From NCBI RefSeq assembly GCF_001025155.1, contig NZ_AP012322.1, positions 372,001-436,000 of the forward strand: 64,000 nt of DNA, read 5' to 3'. The translations under genes were made by a program, and so were the position numbers. Position 1 is the first letter of the stretch. Every line of letters begins with the position of its first letter. The notes beneath the pieces were generated by a model that was not told the origin of the DNA, made no database searches, and saw only the letters and a program-made list of their open reading frames with translations. This DNA is from Bifidobacterium angulatum DSM 20098 = JCM 7096. Lineage in GTDB: Bacteria > Actinomycetota > Actinomycetes > Actinomycetales > Bifidobacteriaceae. This document shows positions 1 to 9,544 of the stretch, one piece after another.

Positions 1-1344
1 ACCACCATCGCGTTGATCGATGCGTTGAACGAGCGTGGCATTGACGCGGCGGCAGTGCTACGCCAGCCGAGCATGGGCATCACCGCAGCCGGTTCCAAGG
101 GCGGTGCCTCCGGCGGCGGCAAGGCGTCCCTGACCCACCCGGAGCTGATCGACTGGGGTCTGTGCGGTGAGATGGGCGCTATCGAGGCTGCTCAGAATCT
201 GCTGGTCTCCTTTGCGGAGAAGGCTGTGGACGAAGGCAAGCTTGACACGATTCTCGTGCCGCGTGTTTCCGAAGTGCCGTCCCGCTCGCTGCGTCAGATC
301 GCCGTTGACCGTGGCAAGGGCGATGTGGCCGAACGTGTGGTGCTTACTCCGACCTGCGAGCTTATGCAGATCGTGGTGCTGTCCCGTTCCATGGACGAGA
401 TCTCCGAGCGTGTGTCCAAGATGATCGCCGGCACGAAGGACGGCAAGGCCGTGACTTTCGGCGAGTTCGTCGATCTGTGGCGCATCACCGGCATTCTTGG
501 CGATGCCGTCAAGCCTGCCAAGACGGAGACCGTCAATGGCTCCCCGGTGTACGTGCACGGCGGCCCGTTCGCCAACGTGTCCATCGGCATTCCGACGCTG
601 GTTTCCGTGGAGATGGCCTGCGCTCTGCATGATGTGGTGATCGTCGAGGCTGGCTACGGCACCGACGCCGGTGCGCAGAAATGGCTCGACATCGCCTGCC
701 GCGAGTATGGGGCCCAGTGGCCGTCCGCTGCCATTGTGGTGACCCGCGCCTCCACCTGGCGTGACGATCCCGATCTGGCATGGCGCTACCCGTTCCATGT
801 GCAGCGTCTGGAAGGTCTTGATATTCCTACGTTCCCGCTGATCAACCTGTGGGAAGGCGAGGATGATCAGGTTCCGGCGCTCAAGGCCACTGCGAAGGAT
901 CTCGAGTTCCGTGAGCCGATTGTGGGCAACCTGTTCCGCGATGGCGGCGACGCGCTTGCCCCGCAGCTTGACGCGTTCGTTGACGCTGTGATGAACGGTT
1001 CCATGCCGGCCGAACCGCACAGCCATAAGGGCATGGCTCTGGTGGAGAACGTGCGTTGGGTCGCCGAACATGCGTATGGTGTTCCGGCCGAGCGTGTGGT
1101 GCTGAAGGACGGTTTCGTCGAATCGCTGCAGGCTGCGACCGATCTGTGCGCCAGCGCAGGCATGAACTTGGGCGACTTGGCGTTGGTCGCGGTGAAGTCC
1201 CCGGCCACTATGACCGACAACGACCGTGCTCCGGAGCATGAACGCACCGTTACCCTGAAGAAGGTGGAGGTGCATGCCGGTGCTGGCCTGGTGCATGTGA
1301 ACCTCACCACGTCGCTGACCACGCCGATGCCGAAGATCGTCTGA
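1..1344 (+). CDS. fhs: Formate-tetrahydrofolate ligase, 5'-truncated by window edge
   Basis: Cytosolic enzyme that joins formate to tetrahydrofolate with ATP, giving 10-formyl-THF for purine synthesis. The frame is open from base 1 and begins T-T-I-A-L, which fits the end of the P-loop GKTT motif of this family, so roughly the first 60 residues lie outside the window. Family landmarks seen are QPSMG near the start, VYVHGGPFAN about residue 180, the EAGYGTDAGA motif about residue 220 and the conserved C-terminal AGAG. The visible 447 codons plus the missing start agree with the roughly 500-residue bifidobacterial form. A strong terminator follows about 60 bases after the stop. The function is confident; the start is not visible. 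Confidence 0.9.
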   Translation, partial: TTIALIDALNERGIDAAAVLRQPSMGITAAGSKGGASGGGKASLTHPELIDWGLCGEMGAIEAAQNLLVSFAEKAVDEGKLDTILVPRVSEVPSRSLRQIAVDRGKGDVAERVVLTPTCELMQIVVLSRSMDEISERVSKMIAGTKDGKAVTFGEFVDLWRITGILGDAVKPAKTETVNGSPVYVHGGPFANVSIGIPTLVSVEMACALHDVVIVEAGYGTDAGAQKWLDIACREYGAQWPSAAIVVTRASTWRDDPDLAWRYPFHVQRLEGLDIPTFPLINLWEGEDDQVPALKATAKDLEFREPIVGNLFRDGGDALAPQLDAFVDAVMNGSMPAEPHSHKGMALVENVRWVAEHAYGVPAERVVLKDGFVESLQAATDLCASAGMNLGDLALVAVKSPATMTDNDRAPEHERTVTLKKVEVHAGAGLVHVNLTTSLTTPMPKIV

Positions 1345-1402
1345 TCGGCAGTCGGCCTGTCGTGCGGCTTGTTATTCCGGGCCCGCGCGACGGCAGTACA
1401 GC

Positions 1403-1441
1403 AAGGCCGCTGGCTCCGCATTGCGGGGTCAGCGGCCTTTT
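1403..1441 (+). terminator. Rho-independent terminator of fhs
   Basis: A 10-bp perfect stem (AAGGCCGCTG with CAGCGGCCTT) closes a 17-base loop and runs into a short T stretch. It lies 58 bases after the fhs stop and separates it from the convergent gene at 1659. Confidence 0.85.
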
Positions 1442-1658
1442 CGCGTACGGGGTGCCAACTTCCGCTGGCCTTGTGCTCCACGTTTATTTGACGAGTACCC
1501 CGGAAAATCATGGCGATGTTGCCAAGAATGGCGGTTTTCCAACGTTTTTTTTTATTTGACGGTTACATAATCTGTAGGTGGTGCCGTGGCTGTACCGGTG
1601 GACCGTGATTATAGACAAACCTTGAAGGAACGGCGGAACGTTGTCGAACGCCGCTTGA
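1442..1658. other. Spacer between convergent genes
   Basis: No gene is supported here. The only feature seen is a T-rich run at 1544-1556 preceded by TTTTCCAACG. The same TTTTCCAACG string occurs again upstream of ettA near 48076. Its role is unknown. Confidence 0.4.
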
Positions 1659-2006
1659 TCAGAAGTTTCCGCCGTTCCAGCCCCAGTCGGTGGTGGCGGT
1701 GTAGCGGATGTAGGTGCGGTCGGCCGGAATGCCGAGCTCCTTGCCCAGCGCGGCCATGATCTGCTCGGTCAGCTTCTCCCAGGCGGAACCCGGCACGGAA
1801 CGGCCGAACACGTTCACCTCCACATAGGCCGCGGGCTTGGAATCGTCGCCGCCGAAGTAGATTGGCATATTGTCCTCGAATGGGCACATCAGCCAGCCTT
1901 CGGACTTACCCGGTACGGCGGTGATGGCCTTGCCATAGGCGGTTTTCAGCGCCTCGCGCTGTGCGGGGGTGGTGGACACGGAAACATGGGTGTGGATGAC
2001 GGGCAT
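1659..2006 (-). CDS. MIF / tautomerase superfamily protein
   Basis: Small 115-residue protein of the macrophage migration inhibitory factor / phenylpyruvate tautomerase fold. Pro2 directly follows the initiator Met, and this residue is the catalytic base once Met is removed. The central S-x-P-A-A-Y-V-E-V strand and the C-terminal NGGNF region match the family in position and length (about 115 residues). The start is supported by GGAGGG six bases upstream. The gene is monocistronic, convergent with fhs and divergent from the GtrA gene. The physiological substrate is not known; keto-enol tautomerisation is inferred from the family. Confidence 0.82.
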   Translation of the reverse strand: MPVIHTHVSVSTTPAQREALKTAYGKAITAVPGKSEGWLMCPFEDNMPIYFGGDDSKPAAYVEVNVFGRSVPGSAWEKLTEQIMAALGKELGIPADRTYIRYTATTDWGWNGGNF

Positions 2007-2151
2007 AATCCCTCCAATACGGTAAACGGTGCAATACGCCTTCCATCATAATCGGCGGGATTTTCAAATGCTCGCGAAAATGTAGGCAGAAGCACAGGTT
2101 CTGTGCAGTTGTTTCGGTCAGTGGCGGCTTGCGTCGTAACGGACGTGTTTA

Positions 2152-2721
2152 ATGTTCGGTGTGAAAAAACTGATTGAACAGCTGATGAAATTCGGCATCG
2201 TGGGTGTGATTGCGTTCATCATCGACTGGGGCATCCTGAATCTTCTGGTGGGTCTGTTCCACATGCACAATGTGCTTGCCGCCACCATCTCCTTCATCAT
2301 CTCCCTGATCTTCAATTATGTGGCCAGCATGAAGGTCGTGTTCAAGCATCGCGACGACATGGCGCGTTGGATGGAGATTGTCATCTTCGTGATCGGTGCC
2401 GTGATCGGCCTGTTCATGAACGACGCCATCATCTGGATTTCCACCTATGGCATGAACCATGACGCCTACGTGTCGCAGAGCACCGAATACCTGATCCGCA
2501 CCAATGTGGGCAAGCTTATCGCCACCGCCGTGGTGATGGTGTGGAACTTCCTGACCCGCAAATGGCTGCTGGATGACACGCACACCAATGCGATGAACCG
2601 TTTGAAGAAGAAGGAGAATCGCCTGACGGCCGAAGAGCTGGAATCCAAGTGGGAGAACAGCTTCTCGCATAAGCTGGGTCTGTGGTCGTTGGAGCATACG
2701 CCCAAGGGCTGGCCGAAGTAG
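2152..2721 (+). CDS. GtrA-family membrane protein
   Basis: Protein of 189 residues with four predicted membrane segments (about 12-35, 40-58, 73-97, 117-135) and the FNYVASMKVVF signature after the second helix, typical of GtrA/DPMS-like proteins. Family members move or flip polyprenyl-linked sugars for cell-surface polysaccharide glycosylation. The C-terminal 50 residues are charged and probably cytoplasmic, longer than the minimal family. No strong Shine-Dalgarno is seen before the ATG. The gene stands alone, ended by a 13-bp hairpin, and no glycosyltransferase is adjacent. The exact substrate cannot be inferred. Confidence 0.8.
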   Translation: MFGVKKLIEQLMKFGIVGVIAFIIDWGILNLLVGLFHMHNVLAATISFIISLIFNYVASMKVVFKHRDDMARWMEIVIFVIGAVIGLFMNDAIIWISTYGMNHDAYVSQSTEYLIRTNVGKLIATAVVMVWNFLTRKWLLDDTHTNAMNRLKKKENRLTAEELESKWENSFSHKLGLWSLEHTPKGWPK

Positions 2722-2775
2722 TCGATTATCGGAATCCGTTTTGCGGATCGACGCGTGAATACGCGCAGCATGCAT

Positions 2776-2807
2776 ATGGCGGGTGTGGTTCAAGCCACAC
2801 CCGCCAT
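2776..2807. terminator. Hairpin terminator between convergent genes
   Basis: A 13-bp perfect stem (ATGGCGGGTGTGG with its complement) and 6-base loop lie between the ends of the GtrA gene and the MFS gene. The following T-run is weak. It probably serves both directions. Confidence 0.75.
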
Positions 2808-2872
2808 TCGTGTATTTGCGCACCTGCTGTTCGAATCGAACCGTTATGTGCTGATCGTAGTGATTGATGCCG

Positions 2873-4297
2873 TTACTCGTTGATCTGCGTAAGCATCGGC
2901 TGCTCGGTCGAATCCTTGATCTGCTTGAAGCCGATGAACGCGATCAGCAACGAAGCCAAAGCCAGCACGGTAACCACCAGGAAGCCGCCATGCGACCCCA
3001 TACGGTCGATGAACTGGCCGGCGATGGCGGAACCCATCGAGCCGCCGATGGAGTTCATCGCACCCATCCAGGCCATACCTTCGGTAAAGCGCGTGGGCGG
3101 CACCAGGTGCAGCATCAGCTGATTGCCGTTCACCCAGGTCGGAGCCTGGCATACGCCGATAAGCAGATAGATGATCATAATCACCCACAGGTGCTTGGCG
3201 AACAGGAACGATCCGATGCCTAGATTCACTATGATCAGGCAGAAGTAGAAACGCTTCCACAACGGAATCGCCCAGTTCTTCGCGCCATAGAACAGGGCTC
3301 CCAGCAGCGAGCTGAACGAAAAGCATGCGAATACGAAGCCGGTGTATTGTTTCATATTCGCCTCGGTGGCGAACGAGACGATCGAAATGCCTGCTGCGCT
3401 TTGGAAGGCGCCCAAGCCGAACCAGGTGACGCATACGGCAATCAGACCCGGGCCCCAGATCGACTCCTTCTTGCCGGCCAGCACATCGGCTTCGGCTTTG
3501 GCCATTGCGGCCTTGATCTCAGCCTCGCTTTTGCCTTCGGACCGTGCCTTGTCGCGTGCGTATTCCACGGCTGTCTCAGCCTGCAGGGCCTCGGCGCGCG
3601 CGGCTTCGCGCTCGCGGTACTGCTTGCGGGTCAGTCCGGCCTCGCGAGCCAGCTGCGTCTGCGATTTCGGTTCGGTGGACAGCTCGGTCAGGAACATCAA
3701 CGCGCCGACGATCACGCACATGCCGGTGAACGAGAACGCCAGCAGGCCGGAGATCACGGCCAGCGTCGAGGCGAGCGGATTGCCGATCACCCACATGCAT
3801 TCGTCGAACACGCCACACAGCGAAAGCGCGCGGTTCGTCTTCTCGGTATCGCCTTTGAGCTGGTTCGTCCAACGCTGGCGGCTCATCGCACCCCACGGCG
3901 GAATGGCCGCCATGAACGGCGTGATGCAGAACAACACCCATTCCGGCGCATGGGATTGAATGCTGGTGATCAACGCGGTCGCGGCGATCATCCACACGAT
4001 GATGGTGGGAATCGACACCTGGCGCTGACCGAACTTGTCGACCAGCTTGCCCAGTATGGGGCTCGCGGCGGCCAAGGCAATGGCCTGTACCGCGGACAAT
4101 GCGCCGGCAAGAGAGTAATTGCCGTAATAATGCTGCACGGCGATGGTGATGGTCATGCCCACCATGGGGAAGGGCATACAGGCGATGACGGAGCCGACCG
4201 AGAATCGTGCGGTATGCGGTATGCGTAGCAGTTCCGCATAGCCTCCGAACACTTTGTGGCCGACATCCTTCAACCCGGCTAGTACTTGATTGGACAT
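2873..4297 (-). CDS. MFS transporter with long charged central loop
   Basis: Major facilitator superfamily permease, about 474 residues and 12 hydrophobic segments. Helices 1-6 lie before residue 215 and helices 7-12 after residue 290. The segment GKLVDKFGQRQVS after helix 2 is the loop 2-3 signature of the superfamily. Between the halves is a 70-residue Ala/Glu/Lys/Arg-rich stretch predicted to be helical and cytoplasmic. The ATG at 4297 is chosen because an in-frame GTG 12 bases upstream touches the AAAGGAG site; spacing to the ATG is somewhat long. The substrate is unknown, although the layout resembles sugar or peptide MFS carriers. TTTGCGTC repeats lie upstream. Confidence 0.8.
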   Translation of the reverse strand: MSNQVLAGLKDVGHKVFGGYAELLRIPHTARFSVGSVIACMPFPMVGMTITIAVQHYYGNYSLAGALSAVQAIALAAASPILGKLVDKFGQRQVSIPTIIVWMIAATALITSIQSHAPEWVLFCITPFMAAIPPWGAMSRQRWTNQLKGDTEKTNRALSLCGVFDECMWVIGNPLASTLAVISGLLAFSFTGMCVIVGALMFLTELSTEPKSQTQLAREAGLTRKQYREREAARAEALQAETAVEYARDKARSEGKSEAEIKAAMAKAEADVLAGKKESIWGPGLIAVCVTWFGLGAFQSAAGISIVSFATEANMKQYTGFVFACFSFSSLLGALFYGAKNWAIPLWKRFYFCLIIVNLGIGSFLFAKHLWVIMIIYLLIGVCQAPTWVNGNQLMLHLVPPTRFTEGMAWMGAMNSIGGSMGSAIAGQFIDRMGSHGGFLVVTVLALASLLIAFIGFKQIKDSTEQPMLTQINE

Positions 4298-4399
4298 AGC
4301 AGCACCCACGCTCCTTTCCGCTCCCGATTGGATGTCCCTCGCATGCGATTCGCCGCATGCGAAGCCCTCATCGAATGATGTGTTGATTGTCCATGGTCG

Positions 4400-4460
4400 C
4401 GCAAAGTTTGCGTCTGCATATTTGCGTCACGGCAACTCTAATCGTTTGACACGACGCAAA
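4400..4460. promoter_or_regulatory. TTTGCGTC repeats, candidate operator
   Basis: Three copies of an octamer lie between the divergent MFS and phosphatase genes: TTTGCGTC at 4407-4414 and 4421-4428, and its complement at 4453-4460. The first sits in a palindrome CGCAAA-G-TTTGCG (4400-4412). This looks like a regulator binding cluster; the regulator is unidentified. Confidence 0.4.
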
Positions 4461-4549
4461 ACGGGCATGACACGCGGTGCGCTCGCGGTACATTGGAAGA
4501 AGATTTTTCATCTTCTCCGGGCATGGTCCGGCTGTGGAAAGGAAGCGCT

Positions 4550-5209
4550 GTGAGCACGACCACCATCCATTTCGTCCGTCATGGCAAGGTATACAACCCC
4601 GATCATCTGCTTTACGAGCGTCTGCCCGATTTCCACCTCTCCGACCGAGGCCGTCGCATGGCCGAGGCGACCGGCGCATACATTGCCGCGGACCCGTCCA
4701 TGAACCAGTCGGTCGCCGTATTCTCCTCGCCGCTCGACCGCACTCGCGAAACCGCCGGCATCATCCTGCAGGCGCTCAACCCGGTGCGTGAATCCCGTGG
4801 CGAGCAGCCGCTGGAACTCGTCACCGACGAGCGCATCATCGAAGCGCGCAACGAATTCCGCGGCAAACGCATCGGTCATGGCGAGGGGGCCTTGTGGCGC
4901 AACGGCAACTGGAAGCTTGTCACCAACCTCTACAAGCCGAGCTGGGGCGAGACCTACCGGCAGATCGCCGCACGCGTAAGCGGATTCGCAGACGAAAAGG
5001 TGCGTGAGTTCCCCGGGCGGCACATTATCGTGGTCAGTCATGAGTCGCCGATTTTCAGCTACCGGCACATGCTGGAAACCGGCCATCCGGAACACTGGAT
5101 GTTGTTGCGCCATACTGCGCTCGCCTCGATCACATCCATCACCTACAGCAATGAGACCGGGCGCATGGTATCGATTGCATACGTCGATCCGGCTGCCGAC
5201 GTGGAGTAG
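4550..5209 (+). CDS. Histidine phosphatase (phosphoglycerate mutase-like)
   Basis: Protein of 219 residues of the histidine phosphatase superfamily. FVRHGK near the N-terminus holds the phospho-accepting His; SSPLDRTRETA is the conserved Arg region; the second catalytic His is in VVSHESP near residue 160. The start is the GTG at 4550, behind GGAAAGGAAG; an upstream in-frame ATG would add 19 unconserved residues. Such proteins range from cofactor-dependent mutases to phosphatases of small metabolites, and the substrate cannot be told here. The next gene follows after 33 bases and may be co-transcribed. Confidence 0.82.
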   Translation: MSTTTIHFVRHGKVYNPDHLLYERLPDFHLSDRGRRMAEATGAYIAADPSMNQSVAVFSSPLDRTRETAGIILQALNPVRESRGEQPLELVTDERIIEARNEFRGKRIGHGEGALWRNGNWKLVTNLYKPSWGETYRQIAARVSGFADEKVREFPGRHIIVVSHESPIFSYRHMLETGHPEHWMLLRHTALASITSITYSNETGRMVSIAYVDPAADVE

Positions 5210-5242
5210 CGTATACCTGTGGATACCAGCATGGGAGGCATG

Positions 5243-6079
5243 ATGACCATTGCATTGAACGAAACGGAAATCAGGCGTATCGCAGACCTGCCGGAAGTGC
5301 GCGAAGCGGCGCGTTCCGCCGAAGAGCTTACTGCGTTATGGCCGTTGGGCAGTGCGCTGCAGATGGACAATGACGCAAAATATACGGAAGACCTGCAGGT
5401 GCGGTTCACGCTTGCCTTCGCACGTGTGCTGACGGGCATGGATGTTACCCCTGCCGACGCCGAGTTCGTGTACGAGGGTGCCGACGCCATTCCGGGAAGG
5501 CCGCAGGCGATTGTCGATGCGCTGCTCGCCGCCGACGAAGCGTACGAGGTGATGGAGGATTATGCGCGTGACCGCGAAACCGACCTGGTAGCCGAGGCAG
5601 CTCAGGCATTGGGCGCTGGATGGGGCAATGATACGGTGCTGGCAGTGAACGATGCGATCGCGAGCGCCACGTCGTATGCCGCACAGGTGGCGAACGCGCC
5701 CATGGCTGAACGTTTCGCCGCGGCGCTCGCCGTATGCGACGCTCTGTTGGGTGTTGTCTCGGCTGGGGTGGGTGATGCGCATGAGGCCGCTGTGCGCTCG
5801 CTGCCAGTGTTGTTGTATGTCAATGAGTGGCGTGAGGAGTGTGCGGTTCCCAGAATCTGCCTGACTGATGAGCAGATCCTGGGTTTGGCGGAGGTCCGCT
5901 GGAATGCCAGTGATACGATGGGCGCCACGGTCGAGTTCATCGCCCCGCTCGCTGCCGCTGAATGGCGTCGGCATCGCGAGAATGTGCTGTGGGATCCGGA
6001 TGAGGCCAAGCAGCGTGCCAAGGCGGAGGACGAGGAGCGGAACAAGCGCGAGTTGGCGGCTAAATTCGCCGATAAGTGA
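5243..6079 (+). CDS. Hypothetical Ala-rich protein
   Basis: Protein of 278 residues not recognised as a known family. It is acidic and Ala-rich, has no signal peptide or membrane segment, and appears all-helical. The C-terminus is a charged K/E/R helix. The second of two adjacent ATGs is chosen because GGGAGG lies four bases before it. It follows the histidine phosphatase by 33 bases, so the two may form an operon. A 13-bp hairpin ends the unit. No function is proposed. Confidence 0.7.
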   Translation: MTIALNETEIRRIADLPEVREAARSAEELTALWPLGSALQMDNDAKYTEDLQVRFTLAFARVLTGMDVTPADAEFVYEGADAIPGRPQAIVDALLAADEAYEVMEDYARDRETDLVAEAAQALGAGWGNDTVLAVNDAIASATSYAAQVANAPMAERFAAALAVCDALLGVVSAGVGDAHEAAVRSLPVLLYVNEWREECAVPRICLTDEQILGLAEVRWNASDTMGATVEFIAPLAAAEWRRHRENVLWDPDEAKQRAKAEDEERNKRELAAKFADK

Positions 6080-6155
6080 TTGTGGGGACGGCACTGGCGT
6101 GGGACTGCATTTGTATGCGTGGCCGTCGTGCCGGACGTCATCTGCTTTGAATATG

Positions 6156-6191
6156 GGTGATGCCCCCGTTGCTGTGAGCGGGGGCATCACC
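6156..6191. terminator. Bidirectional terminator
   Basis: A 13-bp perfect stem (GGTGATGCCCCCG and complement) with a 10-base loop lies between the converging hypothetical gene and the DUF805 gene. Confidence 0.8.
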
Positions 6192-6244
6192 TTGTGATTG
6201 TCTTGGATTCTTGGGGGCTCAACGTGTGGGAACCCCCGGTGTTG

Positions 6245-7435
6245 CTATTGACGAGCGTTTTCGTCGGCGCTGGTGCCGTGCATCTCGTCCTGTTCCGTCT
6301 GAGGCTTTTCGTTGAGCGTGTGCTGCTCCGTGGCATCGAAGGGGATTTGGCCGGCGTCGGTCGGATCGAAGGTGTTGCCGGTGTCAATCGGATTCGGTGC
6401 GCTCTGCGTGTTCTGCCCGTATGCAGGCTCCGATTGGGGCATGGGAGGCATCGCCGGAATGGGCGGCACCTGGTATGCCGGTGACGGGGAGTCCGTTGGC
6501 GCCGGCTGTGTGGCGGCGGGGGCCACCGGATTCTGCTGGTACATCGGGGCGTTCATGGTGCCGGGAGTCATGGGGGTAGGAGTCATGGGGGCGGTTGGTG
6601 CGGTGGGGGCGGCGTAGACGGGTCCTTGGTTGGCTGGCTGCCCGTATGTGGGCGTTCCGTAGGCTGGCGCCCCGTAGGCGGTGGTGCCGTATGCGGGTGC
6701 GCCGTATAGCGGTGCGGACATCTGCGGCTGGGCGGCGCGAGCGTCAAAACGTGCGCCTTCGGGCTTGGGCGCCATTGCCATGAACACGATATAGGTGATG
6801 CTCAGCGCGAGGCCGATGATAAAGCAGATCGCCAGTATGATGCCGGATTGCATGATTCCGCTGGAGGCGAGGCAGTTGGAGACTGATTCCGGGGTTATGC
6901 CGTTGGGTGTGCCGAAGGCGTTCGCACTGTACATGCCGTATGAGCCGACGAGGCAATTGCGGTTGTATTTCAGTAGCGAAACGATCGACATGGTTACCGT
7001 GGTGAAGAAGGTGATGATGACTACTGTTGATAGGGCGTAGTAACCGAAGAGCCACCAACCGGATTTGTTCGTGTCGTGCAGTCGCCGGGTGGCTAGGGCA
7101 ATCGAGGGGACGAACGTGGCCAGGGCCCACAGTGCCGGCAGGAAGCTGAGCTGATCCACGGCGTTTGCGATGGCGCTGAGCATGAACGTGATGATGACGT
7201 CGGCAAGCATGAACCACCAGAACTCGCTGCGGGAGGCGCGCCCTTTGAAGGTGGCGTATTTCTTCCAGAAGCGGATGAACGCCTCGGGGAATGGGCAGCC
7301 GTAATACGGCTGGTCGAGCGGAACCGCGGCGACAGGGGGTTGCGGCGCGTTCTGCATATAGGGGTTGGGCGCGCCCTGCTGGTATTGCGGCGTGGCTGGT
7401 TGCTGCGGTTGCGGTGAGGCGTTGGGAATCGACAT
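6245..7435 (-). CDS. DUF805 membrane protein with Pro/Tyr-rich tail
   Basis: Protein of 396 residues. An N-terminal Gln/Pro-rich segment (1-45) precedes a DUF805 domain (about 48-235) marked by FKGRASRSEFWWF and RRLHDTNKSGWW, with four or five membrane segments. The C-terminal 160 residues are low-complexity, with repeated A-Y-G-[AT]-P units followed by Pro/Thr/Gln-rich sequence and a charged end. AAGGAGG lies eight bases before the ATG. DUF805 proteins are common in bifidobacteria and have no assigned biochemical role. The repeats could vary in length between strains. Divergent from gltX. Confidence 0.8.
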   Translation of the reverse strand: MSIPNASPQPQQPATPQYQQGAPNPYMQNAPQPPVAAVPLDQPYYGCPFPEAFIRFWKKYATFKGRASRSEFWWFMLADVIITFMLSAIANAVDQLSFLPALWALATFVPSIALATRRLHDTNKSGWWLFGYYALSTVVIITFFTTVTMSIVSLLKYNRNCLVGSYGMYSANAFGTPNGITPESVSNCLASSGIMQSGIILAICFIIGLALSITYIVFMAMAPKPEGARFDARAAQPQMSAPLYGAPAYGTTAYGAPAYGTPTYGQPANQGPVYAAPTAPTAPMTPTPMTPGTMNAPMYQQNPVAPAATQPAPTDSPSPAYQVPPIPAMPPMPQSEPAYGQNTQSAPNPIDTGNTFDPTDAGQIPFDATEQHTLNEKPQTEQDEMHGTSADENARQ

Positions 7436-7648
7436 GCCTGTCCTCCTTCAGTTGGATGCCCTGCGCTGGGCAACTGCTTGCCATTGTACTGTTGGCGGTG
7501 TCAGGCGTTGCAAAAACCGTGTGAAATGCTCGGGGAGCGCTCTGTGGAGTTGCTGGGTGTTCGCTGAAAGCGGTGAATTGACGATATGGCGGTCTTATTC
7601 GTGCGGGTGCGACGGGGCTCGTCCCTCTTGCGCGGCACAATGGAGCCT

Positions 7649-9169
7649 ATGACTGAAGCTGAACATACTAAACCAGAACTTCCCGAAAACGTTCGCGTGC
7701 GCTTCTGCCCGTCCCCGACCGGCATTCCGCACGTCGGCATGGTCCGTACCGCCCTGTTCAACTGGGCTGAGGCACGCCATACCAAGGGCACTTTCGTGTT
7801 CCGTATCGAAGACACCGACGCCCAGCGTGATTCCGAGGAAAGCTACAACCAGATCATCGAGGCGTTGAACTGGCTCGGCGTCGATTGGGACGAGGGCATC
7901 AACGTCGGTGGGCCGGACGGCCCGTACCGTCAGTCCGAGCGCGGCGACATCTACAAGGATGTCGCGGCCAAGCTGCTCGAAGCCGGCTATGCCTACGAAT
8001 CCTTCTCCACTCCCGAAGAGATCGAGGCCCGCAATGTGGCCGCCGGCCGCCCGAAGGCTTTCGGCTACGACGGCTACGACCGCAACCTTACCGAGGAGCA
8101 GAAGGCCGCTTTCCGTGCGGAAGGCCGTAAGCCCGCTCTGCGTATCCGCATGCCCGATGAGGATGTGGCCTTCGACGATCTGATCCGTGGCCGTATCGAA
8201 TTCAAGGCCGGCTCCGTGCCCGATTACGTGATCGTGCGCCCGAACGGCGATCCGCTGTACACGCTGACCAATCCGGTCGATGATGCGATGATGCGCATCA
8301 ACGTGGTGCTGCGCGGCGAGGATCTGCTGAGCTCCACTCCGCGCCAGATCGTGCTCTACCGTTACCTGATCGAGCTGGGCGTGGCCAAGGAGATGCCACT
8401 GTTCGGCCATATGCCGTACGTGATGGGCCAGGGCAACAAGAAGCTTTCCAAGCGCGATCCGGAATCCAACCTGTTCCTGCATCGCGACAACGGCTTCATC
8501 CGCGAGGGTCTGCTGAACTACCTGGCGCTGCTGGGTTGGTCCATCGCCCCCGACCGTGATGTGTTCTCCATGGACGAAATGATCGAGAAGTTCGATGTGC
8601 GCGACGTGAAGGCCAACCCGGCCCGTTTCGACATCGACAAGGCCATCTCCATCAACGCCGAGCATATCCGTATGCTCGAGCCGCAGGACTTCCTGAACCG
8701 TGCCGTGCCGTACCTTAAGCGCGACGGCGTGGTGTCCGCCGATTCGTGGGATGCCCTGACCGATCGTGAGCGCGAGATCCTCACTGCCGCCGCTCCGCTT
8801 GTCCAGCCGCGTGTGCGTCTGCTGAGCGAGGTTGCGGGCATGGTCGGCTCCTTGCTGAGCGAGGAAGGCTATATCGAGCCTGCCGCCGATGCCAAGAAGC
8901 AGCTGAAGGAATCCGCTCCCGAAGTGCTCGACAAGGCCATCGCCGCGCTTGAGGGTGTCGCCGAGGACGATTGGAAGACCGACAACCTGCATGAGACGCT
9001 GAACAAGGCGCTGGTGGAGGAGGGCGGCTACAAGCCGCGTCTGGCGTTCGGCCCGGTGCGTGTGGCCATGAGCGGCCGCCGCGTGAGCCCACCGCTGTTC
9101 GAATCCATGGAGATCGTCGGCAAGGATGTTTCCATGGCTCGTCTTAAGGGGCTGCGCGAGCACCTGTGA
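7649..9169 (+). CDS. gltX: Glutamyl-tRNA synthetase
   Basis: Class I aminoacyl-tRNA synthetase of 506 residues that charges tRNA-Glu with glutamate. The HIGH motif has the actinobacterial form PSPTG-x-PHVGM near residue 25, and the KMSKS loop appears as KLSKR about residue 270. The C-terminal half is the helical anticodon-binding domain. A -10-like CACAAT (7636-7641) lies seven bases before the ATG, so the mRNA may be leaderless; an in-frame ATG nine bases upstream overlaps that box and is less likely. A tRNA-Glu gene lies 265 bases downstream. It is monocistronic and ended by a hairpin. Confidence 0.95.
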   Translation: MTEAEHTKPELPENVRVRFCPSPTGIPHVGMVRTALFNWAEARHTKGTFVFRIEDTDAQRDSEESYNQIIEALNWLGVDWDEGINVGGPDGPYRQSERGDIYKDVAAKLLEAGYAYESFSTPEEIEARNVAAGRPKAFGYDGYDRNLTEEQKAAFRAEGRKPALRIRMPDEDVAFDDLIRGRIEFKAGSVPDYVIVRPNGDPLYTLTNPVDDAMMRINVVLRGEDLLSSTPRQIVLYRYLIELGVAKEMPLFGHMPYVMGQGNKKLSKRDPESNLFLHRDNGFIREGLLNYLALLGWSIAPDRDVFSMDEMIEKFDVRDVKANPARFDIDKAISINAEHIRMLEPQDFLNRAVPYLKRDGVVSADSWDALTDREREILTAAAPLVQPRVRLLSEVAGMVGSLLSEEGYIEPAADAKKQLKESAPEVLDKAIAALEGVAEDDWKTDNLHETLNKALVEEGGYKPRLAFGPVRVAMSGRRVSPPLFESMEIVGKDVSMARLKGLREHL

Positions 9170-9200
9170 TTCCACGGGGCTGCATGAGCCTGTGCGATTG

Positions 9201-9234
9201 ATGGCCGGCGTATCCGCGGTGATACGCCGGCCAT
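9201..9234 (+). terminator. Hairpin after gltX
   Basis: A 14-bp perfect stem, ATGGCCGGCGTATC with GATACGCCGGCCAT, lies 31 bases after the gltX stop. It has no clear T-run. Confidence 0.65.
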
Positions 9235-9350
9235 TGCCGTTTGCGGAGGCGATATGCCGTGCGATGCCTGCGCGTTCGCCGTGTGGGGTGTGCGGTGTTG
9301 CCGGCTTTTGTGCAGTGGAATCGTTGAAAACAAAGGCGACACGCCGTAAG

Positions 9351-9379
9351 TTGCATATGGTGGTGAACCCGCGTATATT
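9351..9379 (+). promoter_or_regulatory. Promoter for the tRNA pair
   Basis: TTGCAT (9351-9356), a 17-base spacer and TATATT (9374-9379) lie 55 bases upstream of tRNA-Glu. This is a good match to a housekeeping sigma promoter. Confidence 0.6.
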
Positions 9380-9433
9380 AATCACTCGTTGCGGTTCATA
9401 CAGCACAGCTGAGAACTGCGGCGCATAAGTTAA

Positions 9434-9506
9434 GCCCCCATCGTCTAGCGGTCTAGGACTACGCCCTCTCACGGCGCCAACACCGGTTCAAATCCGGTTG
9501 GGGGTA
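9434..9506 (+). tRNA. tRNA-Glu (CUC)
   Basis: The cloverleaf can be folded by eye. Acceptor GCCCCCA pairs with TGGGGGT (first pair G-U), followed by discriminator A. The D-stem is GTC/GAC, the anticodon CTC lies at 9468-9470 and the T-stem ACCGG/CCGGT is perfect. The outermost anticodon-stem pair is an A-C mismatch. CCA is not encoded. It shares a promoter and terminator with tRNA-Gln. Confidence 0.9.
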
Positions 9507-9544
9507 CGACGGACAACTTTTCGAAGTTGCCACGCCTGCCAAAT

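Noticed and set aside
58..1296. 412-codon open frame on the minus strand opposite fhs
   Set aside because: It is a shadow of the GC-rich fhs frame: His/Gly/Arg-rich, no ribosome site, no recognisable domain.
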